Below are positions 7,128 to 13,221 of a stretch of DNA of 16,892 bases, one piece after another. Source of the DNA: JANNSX01 sp031403155 (lineage in GTDB: Bacteria > Pseudomonadota > Alphaproteobacteria > Rhizobiales > Hyphomicrobiaceae); contig JANNSX010000026.1 of the NCBI GenBank assembly GCA_031403155.1, forward strand, positions 1 through 16,892, given 5' to 3'. A program made the translations under genes and the position numbers. Under the pieces are notes generated by a model that had not been told where the DNA came from, ran no database searches, and saw nothing but the letters and a program-made list of their open reading frames with translations. How positions within the stretch are numbered: position 1 is the stretch's first letter; each line of letters begins with the position of its first letter.

Positions 7128-7319
7128 GGCCCTCTCCCTTGGGGAGAGGGTGGCGCGGTCCATGCGGAGCATGGCTCCGCCATGACTGCGCCGGGAGAGG
7201 GGTTGAGCGAGGCACAATCCCACAAGCACATTATTGTAAATGCCGGGCGTGCCGAGGGTATGGCGAAACGCTCAACCCCTCTCCCGCCTGTCGGCACCCT
7301 CCCCCCAAGGGGGAGGGCC
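7128..7319. repeat. Composite inverted repeat: two related elements head to head
   Basis: Unit 1 (7128-7209) starts CCCTCTCCCTTGGGGAGAGG, has an inner hairpin around CGGAGCATGGCTCCG, and ends GGGAGAGGGGTTGAGCG (7193-7209). Unit 2 begins with the exact reverse complement of that 17-mer (7269-7285) and ends in a similar CCCTCCCCCCAAGGGGGAGG palindrome (7297-7317), but lacks the inner hairpin. The whole region can fold as one long cruciform with a 59-base loop. It fills most of the gap (7068-7390) between two convergent genes and may stop transcription from both sides. The rest of that gap shows no gene. Confidence 0.75.
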
Positions 7320-7390
7320 GATCAACGGTACACCTCAACCGTATTCGAAATGCACGCGAAGGCGCCGACCTCAGCCCAAAACAGCATACC

Positions 7391-8143
7391 TCACAGCCCC
7401 GCCGCCATGCCGCCGTCGACGGCAAGGCCCGAGCCGGTGATGAAGGCGGCATCGTCGGAGGCGAGGAAGAGCGCGGCGCGGGCTACGTCATCTGGCGAGC
7501 CGAAGCGCTTCAAGGGCGTCTGATCGAGCAGCACCTCGCTGAAGCGCGGATTCTTCAGCACGCGCTCCGTCAGCGCCGTCTCGATGAAGCCGGGTGCCAG
7601 ATAATTCACGCGGATGCCGAAGGCCGCGTATTCGACGGCGAGCGCCCGCGTCAGCGCCGACACCGCGCCCTTGGTCGCCGAGTAAGCGGCGAGCTGTCGC
7701 AAGCCCCGCGAAGCCATGATCGAGGAGAGGTTGATGATCGAGGCCCGGCCCGAGGCGCGCAGCAGGTCGAAGCAATCGCGCGATAGCCTGACGACCCCGT
7801 CGAGATTGACGCCGCGGATTTTCTCCCAGTCCTCGTCCTTCAGGTGCCGGAAATCCTCGCGCACGTTGAGGCCGGCATTGTTGATCAGGACATCGAGCTT
7901 GCCGCGGCTCGCCTTCACGCGTTGGATGAGTAGCGCCACGTCGGCGCGCGCCGTCACATCGACCGAGAGCGCTTCGGCCTCGCCCAGCATGGCCACGATC
8001 TCTTCGGCACAGGCGCGCGCCGCCTCGCCATCGATGTCGGTGACAAAGACGAATGCGCCCTCGGCGGCGAGCGATTGGGCAATCGCCCGGCCGATGCCCG
8101 CACCGGCCCCCGTGACGATCGCCGTCCGGCCTTCGAAACGCAT
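7391..8143 (-). CDS. SDR family NAD-dependent oxidoreductase
   Basis: This 250-residue classical short-chain dehydrogenase has the cofactor loop TGAGAGIG (11-18), D36 at the end of strand 2 in FVTDIDGE (pointing to NAD(H) rather than NADP(H)), NNAG (88-91), and the catalytic Ser (140/141), Tyr154 and Lys158. The C-terminal part has the usual RVNYLAPGFIETALT segment and ends TGSGLAVDGGMAAGL. Members of this group oxidise alcohol or sugar-type hydroxyls or reduce 3-oxoacyl groups; the sequence alone does not fix the substrate. The start at 8143 is supported by AAGGAG 8 bases upstream (8152-8157). It is divergent from the LacI-family gene across 180 bp, so it is the most likely target of that regulator. 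With the nearby kinase gene this suggests oxidation of a sugar or sugar acid, but this is inference. Confidence 0.88.
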   Translation of the reverse strand: MRFEGRTAIVTGAGAGIGRAIAQSLAAEGAFVFVTDIDGEAARACAEEIVAMLGEAEALSVDVTARADVALLIQRVKASRGKLDVLINNAGLNVREDFRHLKDEDWEKIRGVNLDGVVRLSRDCFDLLRASGRASIINLSSIMASRGLRQLAAYSATKGAVSALTRALAVEYAAFGIRVNYLAPGFIETALTERVLKNPRFSEVLLDQTPLKRFGSPDDVARAALFLASDDAAFITGSGLAVDGGMAAGL

Positions 8144-8218
8144 GGGTCAGGCTCCTTCTGAGACGTTCGCTGCTTAGCCTCTGGCGACCCACCACACAAG
8201 GCCGCGACTCCGCCATTC

Positions 8219-8276
8219 CGCCGTCAACCATACCGAGGTCCGGACACGCCTGCCGCCGCCATCGCCATTGACGGCG
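8219..8276. promoter_or_regulatory. Inverted repeat in the SDR/lacI-type divergent promoter region
   Basis: CGCCGTCAA (8219-8227) and TTGACGGCG (8268-8276) are perfect 9-bp inverted arms 40 bases apart, centred between two divergent genes. They could be paired half sites for the LacI-family regulator, a promoter -35-like TTGACG on each strand, or chance. LacI operators are normally compact palindromes, so the wide spacing argues against a simple operator. Confidence 0.25.
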
Positions 8277-8323
8277 CTTTCGGGCCGGGCCTACAGCAGG
8301 CTTGCGAGTGGAGGAGCAAATCG

Positions 8324-9403
8324 ATGACCGATGGCGGCAAGCGCGGGAGGCGCGGACGATCGGCGGCACTGCGTGCCCGGCCCAACGTCTCCGATGTCGC
8401 CCGCCGCGCGCAAATCTCGGCGGCGACCGTCTCGCGCGCCTTCAACACCCCCGATGTCGTCTCGCCCGAGGTCCGCGAGCGCGTGTTCGCCGCGGCGCGC
8501 GAGCTCGGTTACGCGCCCAACGCCGCCGCCAAGGCGCTCCGCCTGCAGCGCACCCACACGATGGGCGCGATCGTGCCGACGCTCAACTACGACATCTTCG
8601 CGCGCATGCTGAATGCCTTCCAGGCGCAGCTTTCCGGCGCGGGGCAGATGGTGTTCCTGCTCACCACCGGCTTCGACAACCGGCGGCTCTTCGAGCCGGC
8701 GCGGCTGTTGATCGAGCGCGGCGCGGAGGCACTGCTGATCGTCGGCCGGATCGATGATCCGGCGCTGGAGACCTTGCTCATCGAGCGGCACATCCCGACC
8801 GTCACCACCTATTCCTATCTCGCCCGCAACCGCATTCCCTCGATCGGTTTCGACAACTATGCGGCGAGCCGCCAGCTCATCGACTATCTGATCGGCCTCG
8901 GCCACCGGAAGCTCGCCATGATCGCGGCCGCGACCGAGGGCAATGATCGCCAGCAGGCGCGCGTCCGGGCGTTCCGCGACGCCGCCAAGGCATCTGGCTT
9001 GTCGGCCAACGCCCATGTCGTGGAGGTTTCGCACGCCATCGCGGATGGGGCCTCCGCCATGCGCCGGATCGCCGCCGAGTATCCCGGCGTCACGGCAATC
9101 ATCTGCAACAGCGACGTCATCGCGCTCGGCGCGCTCGCCGAGGCGAAGCGGTTGGGCTTGCGCGTGCCCGACGACATCTCGATCACCGGTCACGACGATC
9201 AGGAGATGGCGGCCCTGACCGAGCCACCACTCACCACGATCGCCGTGCCGGCGCAGGAGATGGGCGTGCGCGCGGCGGAGGCCCTGCTGGCGGCAACCGG
9301 CAGCGCGGCGCCCGTCACAGCGGTGAAGCTCTCGACCTCGCTCATCATTCGCGGCTCGACGGGGCCGGCGCCGGGGAAGCGGAAGGGGACGCGGAAGCCT
9401 TAG
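8324..9403 (+). CDS. LacI family transcriptional regulator
   Basis: This 359-residue protein starts with a basic tail, then a LacI helix-turn-helix and hinge helix (about residues 20-74): NVSDVARRAQISAATVSRAF and SPEVRERVFAAARELGYAPN, then AAAKALRLQRT. The rest is a periplasmic-binding-protein-like effector domain (GAIVPTLNYDIFARML; SIGFDNYAASRQLIDYLIGL; CNSDVIALGALAEAKRLGL; VPDDISITGHDDQEMA). The FDNYAASRQ block recalls the GntR/gluconate branch of the LacI family from memory, which suggests a sugar-acid-like effector. It likely represses the divergent SDR gene and perhaps the converging kinase gene. The ATG at 8324 has a strong GGAGGAG 7 bases upstream. The TAG stop lies inside a palindrome (9400-9442). 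Effector and operator are not determined. Confidence 0.92.
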   Translation: MTDGGKRGRRGRSAALRARPNVSDVARRAQISAATVSRAFNTPDVVSPEVRERVFAAARELGYAPNAAAKALRLQRTHTMGAIVPTLNYDIFARMLNAFQAQLSGAGQMVFLLTTGFDNRRLFEPARLLIERGAEALLIVGRIDDPALETLLIERHIPTVTTYSYLARNRIPSIGFDNYAASRQLIDYLIGLGHRKLAMIAAATEGNDRQQARVRAFRDAAKASGLSANAHVVEVSHAIADGASAMRRIAAEYPGVTAIICNSDVIALGALAEAKRLGLRVPDDISITGHDDQEMAALTEPPLTTIAVPAQEMGVRAAEALLAATGSAAPVTAVKLSTSLIIRGSTGPAPGKRKGTRKP

Positions 9404-9442
9404 GGTGTTGCCGTTTTTCGTTTCATCACTCCAACACCCTAA
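9400..9442. repeat. Palindrome containing the stop codon of the LacI-family gene
   Basis: Perfect 11-bp arms TTAGGGTGTTG (9400-9410) and CAACACCCTAA (9432-9442) enclose a 21-base loop rich in T. The TAG stop of the regulator gene is the second to fourth base of the left arm. It can act as a transcript-end hairpin in either direction. It is probably one of the dispersed palindromic families of the host genome, judged from its form. Confidence 0.7.
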
Positions 9443-9447
9443 TTCCT

Positions 9448-9522
9448 TGGTTTGTCGTGCTTCTTTTCGGAAGACCACTTCGGATCCCGGCCTTCGCCGG
9501 GACAGGCTTTTTCCGGAAGCAC
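9448..9522. repeat. Palindromic element (copy 2) interrupted by a second mini-repeat
   Basis: Read on the minus strand, this matches the element at 1448-1500: it begins GTGCTTCCGGAAAA, ends TCTTCCGAAAAGAAGCAC, and keeps the GACAAA-CCA tail. Between the arms is an extra segment of about 26 bases with TCCCGGC-GAAG-GCCGGGA, a hairpin that is itself a very common alphaproteobacterial mini-repeat. On the plus strand that hairpin (9485-9502) is followed by CAGGC and five T residues (9508-9512), so it may also terminate transcription from the regulator gene. It lies just past the kinase stop codon. Confidence 0.65.
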
Positions 9523-9532
9523 TCTAGCCGCC

Positions 9533-10861
9533 CTACCCCGCCGGCTCGGGTGGCCAGGACGCGAGCATGGGTTCGGCGGTGAGCGGAGTACGCATGGCGG
9601 CGAGCATCCGCTCGAAGACGTCGAGGGGGCCGAGCTTGCCGGACTTGAGGCAAAGCGCAAAGGGCGGGCTCGTGCGGGCGATGGCGCGCGACATGCCGAG
9701 GCCCATATAGGGGCCGACCTCGAGCGAGGTCAGTCCGAGGGCAGCTACCACCGACCCCGAGGTCTCGCCGCCTGTGACGACCAGTCGGCGGATGCCGAGA
9801 TCGGAGACGAGTGTCCTTGCGAGGGCGGACAGCATGGCCTCGGCTTTTGCTGCTGTTGCCTCGCGGCCATGGCGCGCCTGCAAATTTGCGACCTCGGCAT
9901 CCGGTGCCGCGGTGCTGATGGCAAAATCACGGCCCTCGGCGATGGCGGTGCGCGCAAAGGCAAGAGCCTGCGCGACGAGATCCTCACCCGCGAAGGCCCG
10001 CGCAAGATCGAGCGTCAGCACGGCATGCCGCTCGGCAAAGCGCGCGAGCTGATTGCGCGTCTGCTCGGCGACACTGCCGGCCAGCACGGCGCCCGGCCCG
10101 TCGATGCCTGGGAGCGAGACCCGCACCGGCGCGGCGAACCCGCGCTCGAACCAGATCGGCGGCAGATGCGCCGCGACCGAGGAGTTGCCGGTGAGCAATG
10201 GCATGTCGGCTGCGGCGCGCGCGATGGCGGCCAGATGCCGTTCGGCGAGCGTGTCGACCAGTTGCAGCGGCACGCCCGCCTCGGCCAGCGCATCCGACCG
10301 CGCCCGGATCGCCTCGGGCCCCTTTTCGACGACGCTGTGATCGATCAGGCCGGCGATTCGCGAACTCTGCTCCTGTAGAACCCGCACGAGGTTGGAATCC
10401 GTCATCGGCGTCAGGGGATCGAAGCGCTTGGGGGACTCGGAGAGCAGTGTTCCTCCGCCGAACATGTGGCCCTGGTAGACGGTCCGCTTAGTCTCGCAGA
10501 GGGCGGGCGCGAAGATCGCCTGGGCCACGCCGAGCCGATCGATGAGCGCCTCGGCGCAGGGGCCGATATTGCCGGCCGGTGTCGAGTCAAACGTCGCGCA
10601 ATACTTGAAGAAGATCTGCCGCGCGCCGCGCTCTAGGAGCTTTTCAGCGGCAGAGAGCACAAGCGCCACGGCCTCGGCCGCCGGAATGACGCGAGTCTTC
10701 TGGGCGATGACTTGCGCCTGCGCTTGGCGATCGAGCGTCGCGTCCGGCCCGATGCCGAACCCCGTCGCAACGCCTCGCGCGACCAGCATCGAGGCGAACT
10801 CGATGCCGCCGGTCAGATCGTCGGCGACGGCGCCGAGGAGGAGGGGTGGAGACGAGGTCAT
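9533..10861 (-). CDS. otnK: Four-carbon acid sugar kinase (3-oxo-tetronate kinase-like)
   Basis: This 442-residue protein belongs to the DUF1537 four-carbon acid sugar kinase family. It opens with GAVADDLTGGIEFASMLVAR, the N-terminal signature with ADDLTGG at 12-18. FKYCATFDSTPAGNIGP, PALCETKRTVYQGHMF and LLSESPKRFDPLTPMTDSNL match the substrate domain. The C-terminal nucleotide-binding domain shows VVTGGETSGSVVAALG, GPYMGLG and LCLKSGKLGPLDVFERML. OtnK enzymes phosphorylate 3-oxo-tetronates (oxidised erythronate or threonate) to a 4-phosphate that an OtnC aldolase cleaves. The length is normal. An open frame continues upstream to 10993, but that part is translated repeat DNA, so the ATG at 10861 is preferred; its ribosome site is weak (AGGT). 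The usual partners otnC and ltnD are not adjacent. It converges with the LacI-family gene. Substrate specificity is taken from the family. Confidence 0.85.
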   Translation of the reverse strand: MTSSPPLLLGAVADDLTGGIEFASMLVARGVATGFGIGPDATLDRQAQAQVIAQKTRVIPAAEAVALVLSAAEKLLERGARQIFFKYCATFDSTPAGNIGPCAEALIDRLGVAQAIFAPALCETKRTVYQGHMFGGGTLLSESPKRFDPLTPMTDSNLVRVLQEQSSRIAGLIDHSVVEKGPEAIRARSDALAEAGVPLQLVDTLAERHLAAIARAAADMPLLTGNSSVAAHLPPIWFERGFAAPVRVSLPGIDGPGAVLAGSVAEQTRNQLARFAERHAVLTLDLARAFAGEDLVAQALAFARTAIAEGRDFAISTAAPDAEVANLQARHGREATAAKAEAMLSALARTLVSDLGIRRLVVTGGETSGSVVAALGLTSLEVGPYMGLGMSRAIARTSPPFALCLKSGKLGPLDVFERMLAAMRTPLTAEPMLASWPPEPAG

Positions 10862-10871
10862 GCAACGACCT

Positions 10872-11025
10872 GTAGGTTGGGTTAGCGCGGGCCATGCGAT
10901 CCTGATTACATGACAGCAAGACCCGCGCGTAACCCAACAGCTGCATCGCAGCCGCCCCGTTGGGTTACGCGCGGCGTTGACCGCGAGCCCCAAATTACCT
11001 CATTGCCCGCGCTAACCCAACCTAC
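10872..11025. repeat. Pair of 67-bp REP-like units, head to head
   Basis: Unit 1 (10872-10938) and unit 2 (10959-11025) are each exactly 67 bases and lie in inverted orientation with 20 bases between them. The outer arms (10872-10892 and 11005-11025) are perfect 21-bp reverse complements built on GTAGGTTGGGTTAGCGC. The inner arms (10924-10938, CGCGCGTAACCCAAC, and 10959-10973) are perfect over 15 bp. Each unit alone folds into a stem (GTTGGGTTA-GCGCGGG with CCCGCGCGTAACCCAAC, one bulged base). The unit centres differ, so the arms are conserved while the loops drift. GGGTTACGC/GCGTAACCC repeats are widespread in bacteria and resemble RAYT-mobilised REP pairs. It lies just upstream of the kinase ATG and after the GFA gene stop. 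Confidence 0.85.
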
Positions 11026-11047
11026 GGGACTCGGATCGATCCCCCGC

Positions 11048-11449
11048 TCAAAACCACATATCTCTGACGCACCTTCCATCGCGCGGCAGATCGTCGAAGG
11101 CAACGAGGCCTTCGAAGTGGTCGATGGGGAGATGGGCGACCGGATCGGGATCGGTGAGCCGCAGATTGACGGCGATGCGGCGGCGGCCATCCTCGTCGAG
11201 CAGCAGACCACGCCAGGCCGACACGCAGCCGCAGGTGGGGCAGAAATGGATTTCAAGCGCCGGCCGCTTCACAGCCTTGCGTGTATAGGTCGTGCCCGGC
11301 CCGGCGATCTTGATCCGCTCGCCCTCGTAGTCGTAGATCCACAAGGTCCCGTAGCGCCGGCAGAGCGTGCAATTGCAGGTGGTGACGCTCTCCGGCATGC
11401 CCTCGAAGGTCCAGGAGATGAGGCCGCAGTGGCAGGTGCCGGTGAGCAT
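11048..11449 (-). CDS. GFA family (CENP-V/GFA domain) zinc protein
   Basis: This 133-residue protein has the full cysteine layout of the GFA/CENP-V beta-tent fold: C6-x-C8-G (GTCHCGLISW), C25-x-C27-x2-C30 (TTCNCTLCRRYG) and C70-x2-C73-G-C75 (HFCPTCGC). These ligands hold zinc ions. The family was named after a glutathione-dependent formaldehyde-activating enzyme of Paracoccus, whose true activity is disputed, and most members have no known substrate; I assign no reaction. No signal peptide is seen, so it is likely cytosolic. The ATG at 11449 has CCGGAG upstream. Downstream on the same strand, after the repeat pair, comes the kinase gene; upstream is the small exported protein, separated by a terminator. 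It is therefore probably transcribed on its own. Confidence 0.88.
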   Translation of the reverse strand: MLTGTCHCGLISWTFEGMPESVTTCNCTLCRRYGTLWIYDYEGERIKIAGPGTTYTRKAVKRPALEIHFCPTCGCVSAWRGLLLDEDGRRRIAVNLRLTDPDPVAHLPIDHFEGLVAFDDLPRDGRCVRDMWF

Positions 11450-11466
11450 AGCGGTCTGCTCCGGTG

Positions 11467-11495
11467 AAAACGAGACCGGCTAAGCGCCGGTCTCG
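11467..11495 (-). terminator. Rho-independent terminator of the small exported protein gene
   Basis: On the minus strand a perfect 10-bp stem CGAGACCGGC / GCCGGTCTCG (11471-11480 with 11486-11495) and a 5-base loop are followed by TTTT (11467-11470). It begins 10 bases after the stop codon of the 99-residue gene and ends 17 bases before the GFA gene start, insulating the two. The T tract is short, but the stem is strong. Confidence 0.75.
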
Positions 11496-11505
11496 CGGAC
11501 CCGGT

Positions 11506-11805
11506 TTACTTCGAGGCGCCGGTGTAGAGCTCCTGCAGCTTCGCCTCGGTGCAGGTCATGACAGCCATGGTCAGGGCGGCGCCCTTCTGGCCGGCCTTCG
11601 AAGCGTCGGCCTTGCACTTGTCGTTGATGGCCTGGGCAAGGGACGTCCGCAGCGCCTTGATGTTGCCCTGCAGGCACGCCTTCTTGTCGGCATCCGCCGC
11701 CGCCTTGCAGTCCTTGAGCGCAGGCGCTGCCGCAAAGGCGGCCGGCGCAATGGCCGCGACGCAGAGGCAGAGAGCAATCGAAAGTCCAACCGTCTTCAGC
11801 GTCAT
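11506..11805 (-). CDS. Small exported four-cysteine protein, unknown function
   Basis: A 99-residue product with a clear signal peptide (MTLKTVGLSIALCLCVAAIA, cleavage likely after AFA near residue 25). The mature part is short, Lys/Ala-rich and probably helical, with four cysteines at 33, 44, 64 and 85 that could form two disulfides in the periplasm. I do not recognise a named family. The ATG at 11805 is chosen because GAGG stands 9 bases upstream; an in-frame ATG at 11811 would leave only 3. The frame is open back to 11922, but that part lacks coding character and would bury the signal peptide. A terminator follows directly, so this looks like a single-gene unit. A 400-bp region upstream holds its promoter. 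Confidence 0.7.
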   Translation of the reverse strand: MTLKTVGLSIALCLCVAAIAPAAFAAAPALKDCKAAADADKKACLQGNIKALRTSLAQAINDKCKADASKAGQKGAALTMAVMTCTEAKLQELYTGASK

Positions 11806-11811
11806 AGCCAT

Positions 11812-12242
11812 GGTCCTCTTGCTTGCGTGTGGGTCTTGCGAAAGGGAGAGCGACTGCCGTGGCAGCCGAAGTGGGTCCGAATGATCAGCCGAGCCACCGC
11901 GATGGGGGCTCATCTGGCACATCCTAAAGATTGTCGAAAGGCCAGACGGGCCTCCACCATTTCAGAAATCACAGCCAATTTCCACGTCACCGGAACACTT
12001 GATACCGACTTGTGGAAACAATGTGGTCAAACTGACGTTTTCAGGCGGCATCGGCCAACTGGCGGCACCGTGCCTCAGGACGATCCCGGGCATGCAGCGG
12101 GGGCGATCCGGCTGGCGAAGCCGGCGTTGTCCCTGATCCGCTTGCAAAATCCGGTGGGCCGGGTTGCGCGGCAAGCGGTATTCCCCCTTTGCCCTCGTCC
12201 CATCACTCCCACTAGGCTGCCCCGAACGGCAGGGAGATCAAG
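11812..12242. other. Intergenic region without a gene (431 bp), divergent promoters expected
   Basis: This gap lies between the leftward small exported protein and the rightward dehydrogenase, so both promoters should be here. I find no convincing gene; an open minus frame at 11962-12174 has no ribosome site and is not family-like. An imperfectly spaced inverted pair TTTCCAC (11979-11985) / GTGGAAA (12012-12018) stands near the middle and could be a regulator site. AGGGAG at 12231-12236 is the ribosome site of the dehydrogenase. Confidence 0.5.
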
Positions 12243-13214
12243 ATGGCGCGCTCGGCAAAAAAGGTCACGGTTCTAGGCGCGGGTTTGATCGGGGCCGGGT
12301 GGGCCGCGCGATTGAGCTACAGCGGCTACGAGGTTGGGTTCTACGACCCCTCGCCAAATGTCGAAAAGCGCGCCCGCGAGGTCATTGGCCGGGGCCACAA
12401 GGCGCTCTCGGCGCTCGGCGGCAAGCGCAAGCCGGCCGCGATCCGCTTCACCACGGATCTCGACGAAGCGCTCGACGGCGCGACCTTCGTCCAGGAGGCC
12501 GCGCCCGAGCGCCAGGACGTGAAGCGCGATCTCTTCAAGCGCGTGAGCAAGGCGCTTGCCCCCGACATCGTCATCGCCTCCTCCTCCTCGGCCTTCCTGC
12601 CGACCAAGCTGCAGAAGGGCATGACGAACCCTGAGCGCATCCTGATCGGTCATCCCTTCAATCCGGTCTATCTGATCCCCCTCTGTGAGATCGTTCCCGG
12701 CAAGCAGACATCGACGGCGGCCGTCAAGAAGGCCAAGGCGCTCTACGATGCGATCGGCATGCATTCGCTGATCATGGACAAGGAGATCGACGCCTACATC
12801 GCCAACCGGTTGCAGGAGGCGCTGTGGACGGAGGCGCTGCACTTGATCGATCGCGACATCGCCACCGCTGGCCAGATCGACGATGCCGTCGCCTACGGAC
12901 CAGGCCTCCGCTGGGCCTTCATGGGAACCTTCCTCACCTTCCACCTCGGCGGCGGGGCCGGCGGCATGCGCCATTTCGTCGAGCATTTCGGGCCAAGCCT
13001 GGAGAAGCCCAATTGCTTCATGAAGGGTCCGAAGATCACGCCCAAGCTCATCGAGAAGATCGCTTCCCAGACGGAGGCGAAGGCGGAGGGGCGCTCGGTT
13101 GCCGAGCTCGAGGAGTTGCGCGACCGCTCGCTCGTCGCCGTCATGAAGGCGATGGAAGGGATCGGCTATGGCGCTGGCCTGACGGTCAAGGCGATGAAGA
13201 AGGCGAAGGGGTAG
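12243..13214 (+). CDS. 3-hydroxyacyl-CoA dehydrogenase family, L-carnitine dehydrogenase-like
   Basis: This 323-residue protein has an N-terminal Rossmann domain, GAGLIGAG (12-19) with D35 (FYDPSP) indicating NAD. It also has the 3-hydroxyacyl-CoA dehydrogenase catalytic set: S116, H137 in GHPFNPVYLIPL, E149 and N188. The S-to-H and H-to-E gaps (21, 12) equal those of the human enzyme. Segments such as SSSSAFLPTKLQ, NPERILIGHPFNPVYL, RLQEALWTEALHLI and GLRWAFMGTFLTFHLGGGAG match my memory of carnitine 3-dehydrogenases, which oxidise L-carnitine to 3-dehydrocarnitine; they suggest this branch over beta-oxidation enzymes. The usual partners (betainyl-CoA thioesterase, beta-keto acid cleavage enzyme) are absent. 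The ATG has AGGGAG 6 bases upstream. Its stop is 7 bases from the convergent hemA stop. Substrate is tentative; family call is firm. Confidence 0.82.
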   Translation: MARSAKKVTVLGAGLIGAGWAARLSYSGYEVGFYDPSPNVEKRAREVIGRGHKALSALGGKRKPAAIRFTTDLDEALDGATFVQEAAPERQDVKRDLFKRVSKALAPDIVIASSSSAFLPTKLQKGMTNPERILIGHPFNPVYLIPLCEIVPGKQTSTAAVKKAKALYDAIGMHSLIMDKEIDAYIANRLQEALWTEALHLIDRDIATAGQIDDAVAYGPGLRWAFMGTFLTFHLGGGAGGMRHFVEHFGPSLEKPNCFMKGPKITPKLIEKIASQTEAKAEGRSVAELEELRDRSLVAVMKAMEGIGYGAGLTVKAMKKAKG

Positions 13215-13221
13215 GGCGCTT

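Noticed and set aside
7128..7319. CRISPR array or insertion sequence
   Set aside because: There are only two inverted units and no regular direct repeats or spacers, and no transposase gene is nearby.
8291..9478. Open frame of 395 codons on the minus strand
   Set aside because: Antisense to the LacI-family gene; composition is Arg/His-rich and unlike a real protein.
10862..10993. N-terminal extension of the kinase frame
   Set aside because: The added 44 residues come from the REP-like repeat; kinases of this family start just before the GAVADDLTGG segment.
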